A stretch of DNA of 64,000 bases, taken from Pandoraea terrigena. GTDB taxonomy: Bacteria; Pseudomonadota; Gammaproteobacteria; Burkholderiales; Burkholderiaceae. The DNA is taken from the NCBI RefSeq assembly GCF_902459705.1, contig NZ_CABPRU010000017.1:1-64000 (forward strand), in the 5' to 3' direction. Shown here one piece after another: positions 1-8,567 of the stretch. The first letter of the stretch is position 1; every line of letters starts with the position of its first letter. The position numbers and the translations under genes were made by a program. The notes beneath the pieces are model-generated. The model saw nothing but the letters and a program-made list of their open reading frames with translations. It had not been told where the DNA came from and did not search any database.

Positions 1-76
1 CGCCACTGCCGTCGCTCTTCACGCGAACCTTTACGTTGTAATCCACTACCCGTTTGACCGGTACCAGGATCTTCAT
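1..76 (-). CDS. etfB: Electron transfer flavoprotein beta subunit, N-terminal fragment
   Basis: Only the first 25 codons lie in the window; the gene runs off the left edge. The translation opens [20 protein letters not shown], the hallmark N terminus of EtfB. With EtfA it would form the soluble heterodimer that passes electrons from acyl-CoA dehydrogenases to the respiratory chain. The ATG follows an AAGGA motif 9 bases upstream. It sits 20 bp after an acyl-CoA dehydrogenase gene on the same strand, so it is probably the distal part of that operon and supplies its electron acceptor. Identity is very likely; the rest of the gene cannot be checked. Confidence 0.9.
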   Translation of the reverse strand, partial: MKILVPVKRVVDYNVKVRVKSDGSG

Positions 77-96
77 GTCAGGACATCCTTCAGGAA

Positions 97-1269
97 TCAA
101 TAGGATCGGGGCAACTGCAGCACGTGCTCAGCGACATGTCCCAGAACCATGTTGGTCGAAATAGGCGCGACTTGATACAGACGCGTCTCGCGGAACTTGC
201 GCTCGATGTCGTATTCGCAGGCAAAGCCAAACCCACCATGCGTTTGCAGACAGGTATTGGCGGCTTGCCAACTGGCTTTGGCGGCAAGGTACTTGGCCAT
301 GTTGGCTTCCACTCCGGCGTTCTGTCGCGCATCGATCCTCTCGCAGGCGCGCCAGCGCATGAGATTCGCGGCTTCCAGTTCGATGAAGCACTCGGCGAGC
401 GGAAACTGAATCCCCTGGTTCTGACCGATCGGGCGACCGAAGACTTTGCGCTCGTTGGCATAGTCGCGCGCTTTCTCGAGGAACCAGTAGCCATCCCCGA
501 TGCACTCGGCCGCAATCAGCGTTCGCTCGGCGATCAGGCCGTCGAAGATCACCTTCAGCCCCTTTCCTTCGGCGCCCAACAGCGCGTCCTCCGGCAGTTC
601 GACGTTGTCGAAGAACAGCTCGTTCGTCTCATGATTGACCATGTTGAGAATGGGACGTACCGTCAGGCCACGACCGATGGCCTTGTCCAATTCGACGATG
701 AAGCACGAAAGACCGTCACTCTTCTTCTGCACCTGATCTATCGGCGTGGTACGCGCCAGCAGGATCAGCAGGTCGCTGTGCTGCACGCGCGAAATCCAGA
801 CTTTCTGGCCGTTGACGACCCATCGCCCGCCCTTCTTCACCGCCGTGGTCTTGAGCTTCGTCGTATCGCTGCCTGTCGTCGGCTCGGTCACCCCCATCGA
901 CTGCACGCGCAATTCGCCTGCCGCAATGCGGGGAAGATAGCGTTGCTTCTGCGCCTCGGTACCACTGAACACAATGGTGTTCATCACGTACATCTGGCCA
1001 TGGCAGGCGCCCGAGTTTCCCCCGGAGCGATTGATCTCCTCCATGATGACGGAGGCTTCCGCCATCGAGAGGCCCGGCCCGCCATATTCCTGTGGAATCA
1101 GCGCAGCCAGCCAACCAGCCTTGGTCAACGCGTTGACGAATTCTTCAGGGTAGCCGCGGGTTTCATCGATCTTTCGATGGTACTCGGCAGGAAAGGTGTG
1201 GCACAGGGCGCGAACGGCGTCGCGGATTTCCTGATATTGGTCGGGAGCAGAAAAAATTGAAGTGCTCAT
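97..1269 (-). CDS. Acyl-CoA dehydrogenase, IVD/LCAD-like active site
   Basis: A flavoprotein of about 390 residues that should introduce the 2,3-double bond into an acyl-CoA and pass electrons to ETF. Visible motifs are the FAD/substrate segment [10 protein letters not shown] in the first half, GQKVWISR, and a C-terminal domain with [16 protein letters not shown] and LQTHGGFGF. The usual C-terminal catalytic glutamate (IYEGT in medium/short-chain enzymes) is absent; the aligned stretch reads QVAPIST. Instead a Glu occurs in GLIAER, where isovaleryl-/long-chain-type enzymes carry theirs. I start at the ATG preceded by GGACTGAG; an in-frame TTG 84 bp upstream would add 28 residues. Neighbours (CoA-transferase, EtfB) fit a catabolic operon. 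Substrate unknown. Confidence 0.88.
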   Translation of the reverse strand: MSTSIFSAPDQYQEIRDAVRALCHTFPAEYHRKIDETRGYPEEFVNALTKAGWLAALIPQEYGGPGLSMAEASVIMEEINRSGGNSGACHGQMYVMNTIVFSGTEAQKQRYLPRIAAGELRVQSMGVTEPTTGSDTTKLKTTAVKKGGRWVVNGQKVWISRVQHSDLLILLARTTPIDQVQKKSDGLSCFIVELDKAIGRGLTVRPILNMVNHETNELFFDNVELPEDALLGAEGKGLKVIFDGLIAERTLIAAECIGDGYWFLEKARDYANERKVFGRPIGQNQGIQFPLAECFIELEAANLMRWRACERIDARQNAGVEANMAKYLAAKASWQAANTCLQTHGGFGFACEYDIERKFRETRLYQVAPISTNMVLGHVAEHVLQLPRSY

Positions 1270-1353
1270 AAACTCAGTCCAGTCAGTGGGTTCGATGTCG
1301 GCGTAATCGGCGGCGTCCGGAAAGGGTGCGAGGTTCGACGCACTCGGATTCAA

Positions 1354-2535
1354 CTAGATGATTTTCCGGGCCCTCAGATCGGTAATGGCCTTCGCGTCGA
1401 GGCCGATGCCCGCCAGAATTTCGTCGGTATGCTCTCCGGTGAGCGGCGGCCTGGTGTGAATCTCCGGCGGCGTGCGCGATAGCGACACGGGCGCGGCAAT
1501 GAGCGGCACCTTCGTCGGCGCCCCCGGGTAATCGATCCAATGAATCACGTCGGCCGTCTTGATGATTTCATCCTGCAGCGCCTGACGAGGCGAATTGACT
1601 GGACCTGCAGGGATGCGCGCCTTCTCCAGGAAATCCTGCGCTTCGGCCAGCGTCTTGTCCGCGCACCATTGGCTCATGACCTCACTCAGAAAGGCGCCAT
1701 TCTCTCCTCTCAAGGTATCGTCGGCAAAACGGGGATCGTCCAGCAGTTCGGGGCGGCCCACCAGGTCGGTCCAGCGCTTGAACATCGGGCGGCCGATCAC
1801 CTGCGTGATGAACCACCCATTGCGCGCCTTGAAGATGTCTGAGGGCGCGTACGTCGGCGCACGGTTGCGCATCGCCTCCCGATCAAGTCCGAGCAGCGCC
1901 TCCTCGATGAGCGCGCCGCTGGCCATGTTCAATCCGGTGCACAGCAGCGAAGCACTGACCTCCTGCCCCATACCGCTGCGCTGGCGTTCGTAAAGGGCAA
2001 GCATGACCCCCAGGGCACAGGAGAGGGCCGTGCCAAAATCAACCACAGGCACCATCGCCTTTTGTGGATGATCCGGCGTTCCCGCGATATGGACAGCACC
2101 GCTCAACGCCTGCCCGACACCGTCGAACCCCACGCGATCCCGCACCGACTCGCTGCTGCCGAACGCGCTGGACGCCACAAGGATGATGTCCGGTTTGATG
2201 CTGCACAGGCTGTCGTAGTCCAGTCCGAGATTCCTCAACGTACGCGGGGGCACATTGGCGATCACAACGTCGGCTCCGGCCACGAGCTTGCGTACGATGT
2301 CACGGCCCTCGGGTGAGTCCAGATCCAGCGTCATCGAGCGCTTGTTGCGATTGACCTGCAAGAACAGCGCCCCCTCGCCCTGCGCCGTCACCGGCATGAT
2401 GTGGCGGTCTTCGCCACCGCCAGTGCGGTCGATGCGAATGACGTCTGCACCGTAATCGGCCAGCAACGCCGAACAGAAAGGCCCGGCGATGAAACGTCCG
2501 AAATCAAGCACCTTGATGCCTTCGAGTACTCTCAT
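1354..2535 (-). CDS. CaiB/BaiF class III CoA-transferase
   Basis: This 393-residue protein matches the family III CoA-transferases (CaiB, BaiF, formyl-CoA transferase), which move CoA between carboxylates through an aspartyl-CoA intermediate. It opens with MRVLEGIKVLDFGRFIAGPF, followed by LADYGADVIRID and NRNKRSMTLDLDSPEGR. The Asp of PVVDFGT, near residue 165, is the expected catalytic residue. The length is typical. The ATG at the given start has an AAGAG ribosome site; a GTG 12 bp upstream would add four residues. It lies between the IclR gene and the acyl-CoA dehydrogenase, so it probably activates the pathway acid or recycles CoA. Donor and acceptor are unknown. Confidence 0.88.
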   Translation of the reverse strand: MRVLEGIKVLDFGRFIAGPFCSALLADYGADVIRIDRTGGGEDRHIMPVTAQGEGALFLQVNRNKRSMTLDLDSPEGRDIVRKLVAGADVVIANVPPRTLRNLGLDYDSLCSIKPDIILVASSAFGSSESVRDRVGFDGVGQALSGAVHIAGTPDHPQKAMVPVVDFGTALSCALGVMLALYERQRSGMGQEVSASLLCTGLNMASGALIEEALLGLDREAMRNRAPTYAPSDIFKARNGWFITQVIGRPMFKRWTDLVGRPELLDDPRFADDTLRGENGAFLSEVMSQWCADKTLAEAQDFLEKARIPAGPVNSPRQALQDEIIKTADVIHWIDYPGAPTKVPLIAAPVSLSRTPPEIHTRPPLTGEHTDEILAGIGLDAKAITDLRARKII

Positions 2536-2570
2536 TTTCTCTTTCACTTTTGCATCGATCCGACATCGCG

Positions 2571-3398
2571 TCAGGTACCGATTGTGTTGAATTCCGATTG
2601 CAGTTCTTGCGCCATGACCAGCAGACTGGGCCCCAGCTCGCGCTCCACGCGCGCCCGGCTCATCGCCTGACTACCGCCAATGCAGGTCAACACGAAGGGC
2701 GCGTTGCCCTCAAGTCGCACGGGGGCGGCGATTACGCCGAGTTCCGGCTCCCATTCGCCAATGGCCGTGCAATATCCCTTCTCGCCAATCTGGGCGATCC
2801 CCTCCAATAGCCGGCGGCGTAGGGGCGCCCAATCTCGCGTCATATGCCGCTGCACGTTCTCCAGCAGATAACTACGCTCCAGCTCTGGTAAGGCTGCCAG
2901 CAGCGACCACCCCATAGGTGACTGCACAATGCCCACCCGCATCCCAACGTGCAACGGCAACGCCACCCGCGACTCAAGGCCCCGCCGGCATTCCAGCACC
3001 ACGAGATCCAGACGATCACGCATGGCCAGTCCCACATGCACCCTTTGCTGGTGCGCGAAGGCGGCCATTCGCTCCCCCGCCAACGACTGGAGCGCCGAAT
3101 GGGCGATGGCGGCGTAGCCCAGACCGAGTACCGCCGGCGAGAGCCGGTACTTGCGCTCCACGCTGTCGCGAATCAGGTAGCCCAGGTGGACGAGCGACTG
3201 AGCGATGCGCGCCACGGTCGACGGCGGCAGCCCGGTGCGCAGTGCTAGTTGGCCATTGCCAAACCAGCGCTCTTGCGGCGAGAAAGCGGAAAGCAGTACG
3301 AGCGCGCGCTCGACCGGTGAGACAACCGCCAACCCCCGTTTGAGCAACGCATGCGGCCTCTCGACGGGGGCGTTGATGTCGGCGCGAGAGGTCGTCAT
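2571..3398 (-). CDS. IclR-family transcriptional regulator (copy 1)
   Basis: A 275-residue regulator with the IclR layout. A winged helix-turn-helix occupies about residues 25-90 (VERALVLLSAF, then TGLPPSTVARIAQSLVHLGY). An effector-binding domain follows, with the conserved stretch RDRLDLVVLECRR and the C-terminal LGPSLLVMAQEL. It is embedded in the degradative operon, 12 bp after the acyl-CoA synthetase and 35 bp before the CoA-transferase. It is therefore co-transcribed with the genes it probably controls. It closely resembles the IclR protein encoded at 9937-10773, sharing much of the linker and C-terminal wording, so the two look like paralogues. The ligand is unknown, perhaps the imported acid or its CoA ester. 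Confidence 0.9.
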   Translation of the reverse strand: MTTSRADINAPVERPHALLKRGLAVVSPVERALVLLSAFSPQERWFGNGQLALRTGLPPSTVARIAQSLVHLGYLIRDSVERKYRLSPAVLGLGYAAIAHSALQSLAGERMAAFAHQQRVHVGLAMRDRLDLVVLECRRGLESRVALPLHVGMRVGIVQSPMGWSLLAALPELERSYLLENVQRHMTRDWAPLRRRLLEGIAQIGEKGYCTAIGEWEPELGVIAAPVRLEGNAPFVLTCIGGSQAMSRARVERELGPSLLVMAQELQSEFNTIGT

Positions 3399-3410
3399 GG
3401 CCGAGTGGGC

Positions 3411-5363
3411 TCAGGCAATCGGTGCAGCGGCGCGAACTTCGTCGAGCGCGGCGGGATTGTCCAGTGCCGACAGGTCCCCCGGCGGTTGACCGCAATACAC
3501 GTTGCGGATCACCCGCCGCATGATCTTGGAACTGCGCGTCTTCGGCAGTTGGCCGACGACATGAACACGACCCGGCCGGAACGGACGGCCGAGACGTTTG
3601 TCCACGTGCGCCAACACGGCCGCTTCCAGTTCGGGAATGGTCAGAACAGGGTTCGACGTGCGCACGACGAACACCACAAGCTTTTGACCTTTGTCGGCAT
3701 CTGCCACACCGATAGCTGCCGCTTCGGCCACCTCGGCGAGTTCCAGCACGACCTCTTCGACCTCCGCCGGCCCCAGCCGCTTGCCGGCGACCTTGAGGGT
3801 ATCGTCGGAGCGTCCCATCATGAAGTAATTGCCGTCGATCGTGCGCAACGCCAGATCGCCATGCACCCAGATGCCGGGAATGGTCTGCCAGTACGTTTCG
3901 AGATAACGCTCGTCGTCACGCCAAAATGAGTGCGTCATCCCAACGAAGGGGGCGCGTATCGCCAGTTCGCCCACCTCGCCGGTCACGCTGTTGCCCGACG
4001 GATCAACCACGTCGACGGCCACACCGGGCGATACCGTATTGAAGCCGCTGGGCGGTATCGGCCGGATAGGCACGCTCGACAGCAACGCGCCCGATACCTC
4101 GGTGCCGCCCGTGTAATTGATGACGGGCGCAGTGCCACCACCGAAGCGATGGTGGAACCAGTTGAAGTGTTCGGGTGCGATACCCTCACCTGCGGTGATG
4201 AGCAGGCGAACGGTCGATCGGTTGCCGGCCAGCGCAAGGTCTTCATGGCCCGCCATACCTCGAATGAGCGTGGGCGCCGAGCCGAAGTGCGTGATCCTGT
4301 GACGTTCGACCACGCGCGACATGCGCGACCAGTCGGGATAATCCGGGGCTCCGTCGTAGCACACCAGTGTTGCGCCGCGCAACAATGCGCACCCCAACAC
4401 CAGTGTGCCTGCGATCCAGCCCATATCGGCCGGCCAGCAATAGACGTCGCCGGGTTGCACGTCGAAATGGATCAATGAATCGTGCGCAATCTTGATGGGA
4501 AAACTGCCATGCGTGTGGACAACACCCTTGGGCGTTCCCGTGGTTCCCGAGGTGTAAATCACCATGAACGGGGTGTCGGGTGTGACCGAGACGGGCGCAA
4601 TGACTCGTCCCTCACCCGACGTGGCAACGGCCTGCCAGTCAAGGTCTCTGGCATCCTGAGAAGTGTCCGCTTCGCTGCGCTTCCAGATGACGTGTTCCAA
4701 CAGCGGCAATTGCACCCACGCATCTCGCACTGCGCCCTGCACGTTCACGCGCTTGGCGCGGCGCAAAAACCCCGTGGAGGCAATGACCATTCGTGCCTGT
4801 GCCGCCGACAAGCGCGCGACGATAGCATCGACGCCGAAGCCGCTGAACAACGGTACGACCACAGCCCCCAGATGGACGATCGCCAGCAGCGAAATTGTGG
4901 CGCCGACACCGTTCTCCATCAACAGACCGATACGGTCGCCCTGCCTGAGTCCGTGCTGCGCCAGGCCAGCCGCGAAGGCATGCACACGTTGCGCCAACTC
5001 GGTATATGTGAGCGTGTCGACACTCCCGTCCTCGCTCTCGCCCACCACAGCCTTCTGTTGCGCCGTAGCCGGATGCTTTCCCCACGCATAAATGGTGTTG
5101 ACCCAGTTCAGCCGGCCGCCGGGAAACCAGCTCGGAAACTGTGGGCCGCGCGTCAAATCCACGTAGTCCCGGGGCGGTTCGTCCCAGACGAACGCGCACT
5201 CGCGCATCACGACATTCCAGTAACGTTCAGGCTCGGTGATCGACACATACAGTAGTGCCTCATACGAGGGCACATCCAGCGCACGCACCAATTTCTCGAC
5301 GCCGGAGTTTTGCAATTCTCGTGCGCCGGGCTGCCACACGGTGTTGAATTCAGGATGACTCAT
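3411..5363 (-). CDS. Acyl-CoA synthetase (AMP-forming), acetyl/acetoacetyl-CoA synthetase-like
   Basis: This 650-residue ANL-superfamily ligase should activate a carboxylic acid with ATP and CoA. In order it shows an acetyl-CoA-synthetase-type N-terminal cap (GGRLNWVNTIY), the P-loop IYTSGTTGTPKGVVHTHGSF near residue 265, the adenylate motif YTGGTE, the hinge-region aspartate in VHGDLALR, GRSDDTLKVAGKR, and the A10 motif LPKTRSSKIMRR, whose Lys after SS is the adenylation lysine. Size and architecture match acetyl-, propionyl- or acetoacetyl-CoA synthetases rather than medium-chain ligases. It lies 15 bp after a thiolase gene, so it is probably the entry enzyme of the operon. Substrate is not deducible. 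Confidence 0.9.
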   Translation of the reverse strand: MSHPEFNTVWQPGARELQNSGVEKLVRALDVPSYEALLYVSITEPERYWNVVMRECAFVWDEPPRDYVDLTRGPQFPSWFPGGRLNWVNTIYAWGKHPATAQQKAVVGESEDGSVDTLTYTELAQRVHAFAAGLAQHGLRQGDRIGLLMENGVGATISLLAIVHLGAVVVPLFSGFGVDAIVARLSAAQARMVIASTGFLRRAKRVNVQGAVRDAWVQLPLLEHVIWKRSEADTSQDARDLDWQAVATSGEGRVIAPVSVTPDTPFMVIYTSGTTGTPKGVVHTHGSFPIKIAHDSLIHFDVQPGDVYCWPADMGWIAGTLVLGCALLRGATLVCYDGAPDYPDWSRMSRVVERHRITHFGSAPTLIRGMAGHEDLALAGNRSTVRLLITAGEGIAPEHFNWFHHRFGGGTAPVINYTGGTEVSGALLSSVPIRPIPPSGFNTVSPGVAVDVVDPSGNSVTGEVGELAIRAPFVGMTHSFWRDDERYLETYWQTIPGIWVHGDLALRTIDGNYFMMGRSDDTLKVAGKRLGPAEVEEVVLELAEVAEAAAIGVADADKGQKLVVFVVRTSNPVLTIPELEAAVLAHVDKRLGRPFRPGRVHVVGQLPKTRSSKIMRRVIRNVYCGQPPGDLSALDNPAALDEVRAAAPIA

Positions 5364-5378
5364 AGTCTTTCTTTCGCC

Positions 5379-6584
5379 TTACGCGCGCTCCAGAATCATG
5401 GCGATACCCTGTCCGCCGCCAATACACATGGTCTCGAGGCCGTAACGAACACGGCGACGCTGCATCTCATGCAACAATGTGCTCATGATGCGCACACCGG
5501 TTGCCCCCACCGGGTGCCCCAGCGAAATGCCCGAGCCATTCACGTTGAGCCGGTCCTCCAGCGCTTCCATCGAACTGCCCCAGCCCTTGACACAGGCAAG
5601 CGCCTGGCATGCGAAGGCTTCATTGAGCTCGATCAGATCCATCTGATCGAATGTCAGGCCTGTGCGCGCGAACAGCTTCTGCACCGCAGGCACGGGACCG
5701 ATACCCATGCGCGCCGGATCGCAGCCGGCGGCCGCCCATCCCACCAGCCAGCCCATAGGCTCCAACCCCAGCTCGTCGAGCTTGTCCTCCGCCACGACCA
5801 AGCAGCCGGCGGCCGCGTCGTTCTGCTGACACGCATTGCCCGCCGTCACCACGCCACCGTTCGTCAGCGCACGCAACCGGGCCAGGCTCTCCGGCGTTGT
5901 CTCACCGCGCACACCTTCGTCCTGCATGACAATCAGCGCATCGCCCTTGCGCTGCGCAACGCTTACCGGCACGATTTCGGCATCGAAGTGTCCGGCGCGC
6001 TGCGCCGACGCCGCGCGTTGCTGGCTGCGTGCCGCAAAGCGATCGGAAGCATCACGCGAAATATCGTACTCGCGGGCCAACGTTTCGGCAGTCTCGATCA
6101 TGCCGCTTATGCGGCCGAAGCGACTCTCCGGCTGTGAGCGCTCCCGGCCACGGTCGAGCCGGTCGTGGAAGGTGACTGAACCGGCCCGCTTGCCCCAGCG
6201 CATATCGGTCGTGTAGTACTCGACATTGCTCATGCTCTCGACGCCACCGGCCATCACCACGTCTGCGGCGCCGGTCTGCACCATCATCGCTGCGGTCGCA
6301 ACGGCCTGCACACCACTGCCGCAGCGACGATCGAGTTGCATGCCCGCGACCTCGATCGGAAACCCCGCCTGCAGCGCAACCCAGCGCCCGGTGCAAGGCG
6401 TCTCCCCGCTCGCGTAACTCTGGGCGAAGACCACATCATCGATGAGCGCCGGGTCCAGTCCGGTACGCGCGACGATGGCCCGCGCTACGGTCGCGCCAAG
6501 TTCCTCGACGGGAACGCCCCTCAATGCTCCACCGAAAGCCCCCACAGGGGTGCGTAACGCAGATACGATGGCTGCTCGTTTCAT
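5379..6584 (-). CDS. Thiolase (acetyl-CoA C-acyltransferase)
   Basis: A 401-residue type II thiolase, cleaving 3-ketoacyl-CoA with CoA to give acetyl-CoA and a shortened acyl-CoA. The nucleophilic Cys is in LDRRCGSGVQA (about residue 90), NEAFA and GHPVGATG supply the His environment, and the second Cys is in CIGGGQG near the C terminus. All catalytic elements are present. I chose the ATG giving MKRAAIVSALRTP because AAGG lies 8 bases upstream; another ATG six bases earlier is too close to it. The longer in-frame extension has no family resemblance. It is preceded by the SDR and hydratase genes and completes a beta-oxidation set. Confidence 0.93.
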   Translation of the reverse strand: MKRAAIVSALRTPVGAFGGALRGVPVEELGATVARAIVARTGLDPALIDDVVFAQSYASGETPCTGRWVALQAGFPIEVAGMQLDRRCGSGVQAVATAAMMVQTGAADVVMAGGVESMSNVEYYTTDMRWGKRAGSVTFHDRLDRGRERSQPESRFGRISGMIETAETLAREYDISRDASDRFAARSQQRAASAQRAGHFDAEIVPVSVAQRKGDALIVMQDEGVRGETTPESLARLRALTNGGVVTAGNACQQNDAAAGCLVVAEDKLDELGLEPMGWLVGWAAAGCDPARMGIGPVPAVQKLFARTGLTFDQMDLIELNEAFACQALACVKGWGSSMEALEDRLNVNGSGISLGHPVGATGVRIMSTLLHEMQRRRVRYGLETMCIGGGQGIAMILERA

Positions 6585-6674
6585 TTCCATGACCTTTTGA
6601 TCTTCATAGCAAATCTGCTGCCATCGCCAGCCCCCTGGCGCGGGCAACTCCCATCTTGTCACGTAGAAGTTATG

Positions 6675-7424
6675 TCAGCCGTAGCGGCCCCCTGTCACAT
6701 GCAGCACTTCGCCACTGATGAAGCCAGCACGTTCGCTGGCGAGGAATGCGACAGCGTCGGCGATATCGTCCGGACGGCCCGCGCGCTTGATAGGCTGCGC
6801 GGCGACCGCACGTTCCTTGATAGTTTCGTAGGCCGGCAGCGCCTGTACCATTTCCGTTTCCATGAAGCCGGGGGCAACACAATTCGCAGTGACACCGTAA
6901 CGCCCCTCCTCCATCGACAACGCGCGGGCCATGCCAATCAGCCCCGCCTTCGCCGCCGAATAGTTAGCCTGGGTGGGATTGCCCAGATAGGCGCGCGAGC
7001 TGATGTTGATCAATCGGCCCCACCCCTGATCGATGAAGTGCGGCATAACAGATTTTGCCGCCAGAAACGCCCCCTTGAGCATGACAGTGATGACAAAGTC
7101 CCAGTCGTCCTCGCTCATTTTCACCAGATACTTATCGCGGGGCGCGCCGGCGTTGTTCACCAGAATATGTACGCCGCCGAAGTGCGCCACGGTCTCGTCG
7201 ACGAGGCGTTGCACATCGGCCGCTCGGGTAATATCCCCCGCGATGCAATGTGCGCTCAGGCCTTCGCGCTGCAACGCGGCAGTGGTGGCCTGCGCCATGT
7301 CGGCATTGATATCGGTGATCACGACCTTCGCGCCCTCCTGCGCGAGCCGTCGCGCCGTCGCTGCGCCAAGCCCGCGCGCCGAGCCGGTCACAATCGCGAC
7401 CTTGCCAGTCAAACCCAGATCCAT
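6675..7424 (-). CDS. Short-chain dehydrogenase/reductase, FabG-like (probable 3-hydroxyacyl-CoA dehydrogenase)
   Basis: A classical SDR of 249 residues. The cofactor loop TGSARGLG lies at residues 12-19, NNAG near residue 87, the catalytic Ser in INISSRAYLG, and the active-site pair is Y and K in YSAAK. The wording is closest to 3-oxoacyl-ACP reductases. In this operon, between a MaoC-type hydratase and a thiolase, the likely reaction is oxidation of a 3-hydroxyacyl-CoA to the 3-keto form. FabG-like SDRs act on the (R) isomer, matching the (R)-specific hydratase next door. The start has a good AGGAG site. The direction of the reaction is inferred from context. Confidence 0.9.
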   Translation of the reverse strand: MDLGLTGKVAIVTGSARGLGAATARRLAQEGAKVVITDINADMAQATTAALQREGLSAHCIAGDITRAADVQRLVDETVAHFGGVHILVNNAGAPRDKYLVKMSEDDWDFVITVMLKGAFLAAKSVMPHFIDQGWGRLINISSRAYLGNPTQANYSAAKAGLIGMARALSMEEGRYGVTANCVAPGFMETEMVQALPAYETIKERAVAAQPIKRAGRPDDIADAVAFLASERAGFISGEVLHVTGGRYG

Positions 7425-7449
7425 CGGTGTCTCCTGAAAAAATTCGGTG

Positions 7450-8325
7450 TCAGCGCAGATCTACCCGCGCGTGATTCAGTACGACGACGTTGCGCTCCAC
7501 CGCCGTCACCCGCAGCGACACTTCCGCGCCGCGCACCCACATCTGCGTGCGTAGCGTATCGCCGGGCCACACTGGCCCGGTGAATCGCACACGCATGCCA
7601 GCAAAGCGCGAGTCGTCGTAATCGATCACGGCGCGAAGCACCGCATGTGCCGCCACGCCCATCAGAGCCATACCATGCAGGATGGGACGCGCGAATCCTG
7701 CCGCGGCAGCCACCGCCGGATCGGCATGCAACGGGTTCAGATCACCGCTTAGTCGGTAGATCAGCGCCAGTTGTGCCGGCGTCGAGAGCTCGCACACATG
7801 ATCGGGCTCGCCGTCGGGCATGGCGTGAGGCGCCGGTGGCACACCATCGCTGCCGCCGTCGCCGAAACCGCCGTCACCACGCAACAAGCTCAGTTGCACG
7901 ACCGTCGCCAATGGCCGGCCAGTACCGGCATCGGTGATTTCCCGGGTCTGCTGCAAAAAGGCGCCTTTGTCATGCCCCCTGTCCCAGAGGCCGGTAATGC
8001 GAGTTGCCCCAGTGACCGTGCCGCTGACCGGAAGCGGTGCGTTGAGGCGAATTTCCTGCTCGGCATGCACGATCTTCTGCCACGTGATGCCGGTATCGGG
8101 TTCGCGCGCCCAGAAGCCCGGATACGCCATCACGTTCGCCATCGTCGGCATGGCACGCAGCGACTCACCGTCTCTGCCCTCGTAGACGTAACGCAACTGC
8201 GCCGGATCGAGCGGGTCTTCTCCCAGCCCCAGACCGAGCGCATAAAGCTGCGTGTCGCGCTGAGAATACGCATGATCGAGGCGGGGGAACTGACGGGCTA
8301 ACAAGTGGGTCGGGTTGATGGCCAT
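7450..8325 (-). CDS. MaoC-like hydratase, double hot-dog fold (enoyl-CoA hydratase 2 type)
   Basis: This 291-residue protein fits the two-hot-dog architecture of (R)-specific enoyl-CoA hydratase 2 and MaoC proteins. The hydratase-2 motif is in the C-terminal half near residues 190-220: YRLSGDLNPLHADP, then GFARPILHGM, with the Asp and His expected for catalysis. The N-terminal half resembles the MaoC N-terminal dehydratase domain. It is the first gene of the leftward operon. No crotonase-type hydratase is present nearby, so it probably performs the hydration step. Its promoter would lie in the 242 bp separating it from the divergent acyl-CoA dehydrogenase gene. The start codon is not strongly supported by a ribosome site. 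Confidence 0.87.
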   Translation of the reverse strand: MAINPTHLLARQFPRLDHAYSQRDTQLYALGLGLGEDPLDPAQLRYVYEGRDGESLRAMPTMANVMAYPGFWAREPDTGITWQKIVHAEQEIRLNAPLPVSGTVTGATRITGLWDRGHDKGAFLQQTREITDAGTGRPLATVVQLSLLRGDGGFGDGGSDGVPPAPHAMPDGEPDHVCELSTPAQLALIYRLSGDLNPLHADPAVAAAAGFARPILHGMALMGVAAHAVLRAVIDYDDSRFAGMRVRFTGPVWPGDTLRTQMWVRGAEVSLRVTAVERNVVVLNHARVDLR

Positions 8326-8402
8326 GGCCAGAATGACGGCGGTTGAATCGAGCCCTCACGATGAAACCGGCGGGGTTTCGCGTCAACGGATATGCGGGCG
8401 TC

Positions 8403-8418
8403 GTTCCGTACGTTGGCA
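8403..8418 (+). promoter_or_regulatory. Sequence element shared with the livJ-like promoter region
   Basis: GTTCCGTACGTTGGCA lies in the divergent region between the hydratase and acyl-CoA dehydrogenase genes. It matches GTTCCGTACCTTGAAA at 17529-17544 at 13 of 16 positions. Both operons belong to the same presumed pathway, so it could be a common operator, for instance for one of the IclR proteins. Nearby, TTCC and GGAA at 8473-8487 form a weak inverted pair. This is a by-eye match only. Confidence 0.3.
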
Positions 8419-8567
8419 AAGGCCTGTACGCCGTTGGGCAGCCCGCCACAAATCCCGGGCTGGATATCCCATTTCCAACATTCGGAACAATCCGTGCAAA
8501 CCGTTTGCTTCGCGTTGGCACGCAGCGCAGGATCACTGCATCCTCATTTGCTTCCCGGCACACCGAC

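Noticed and set aside
8343-8567. N-terminal extension of the acyl-CoA dehydrogenase
   Set aside because: It has no family similarity and covers the divergent promoter region; the family N terminus begins at MIRDQEIL.
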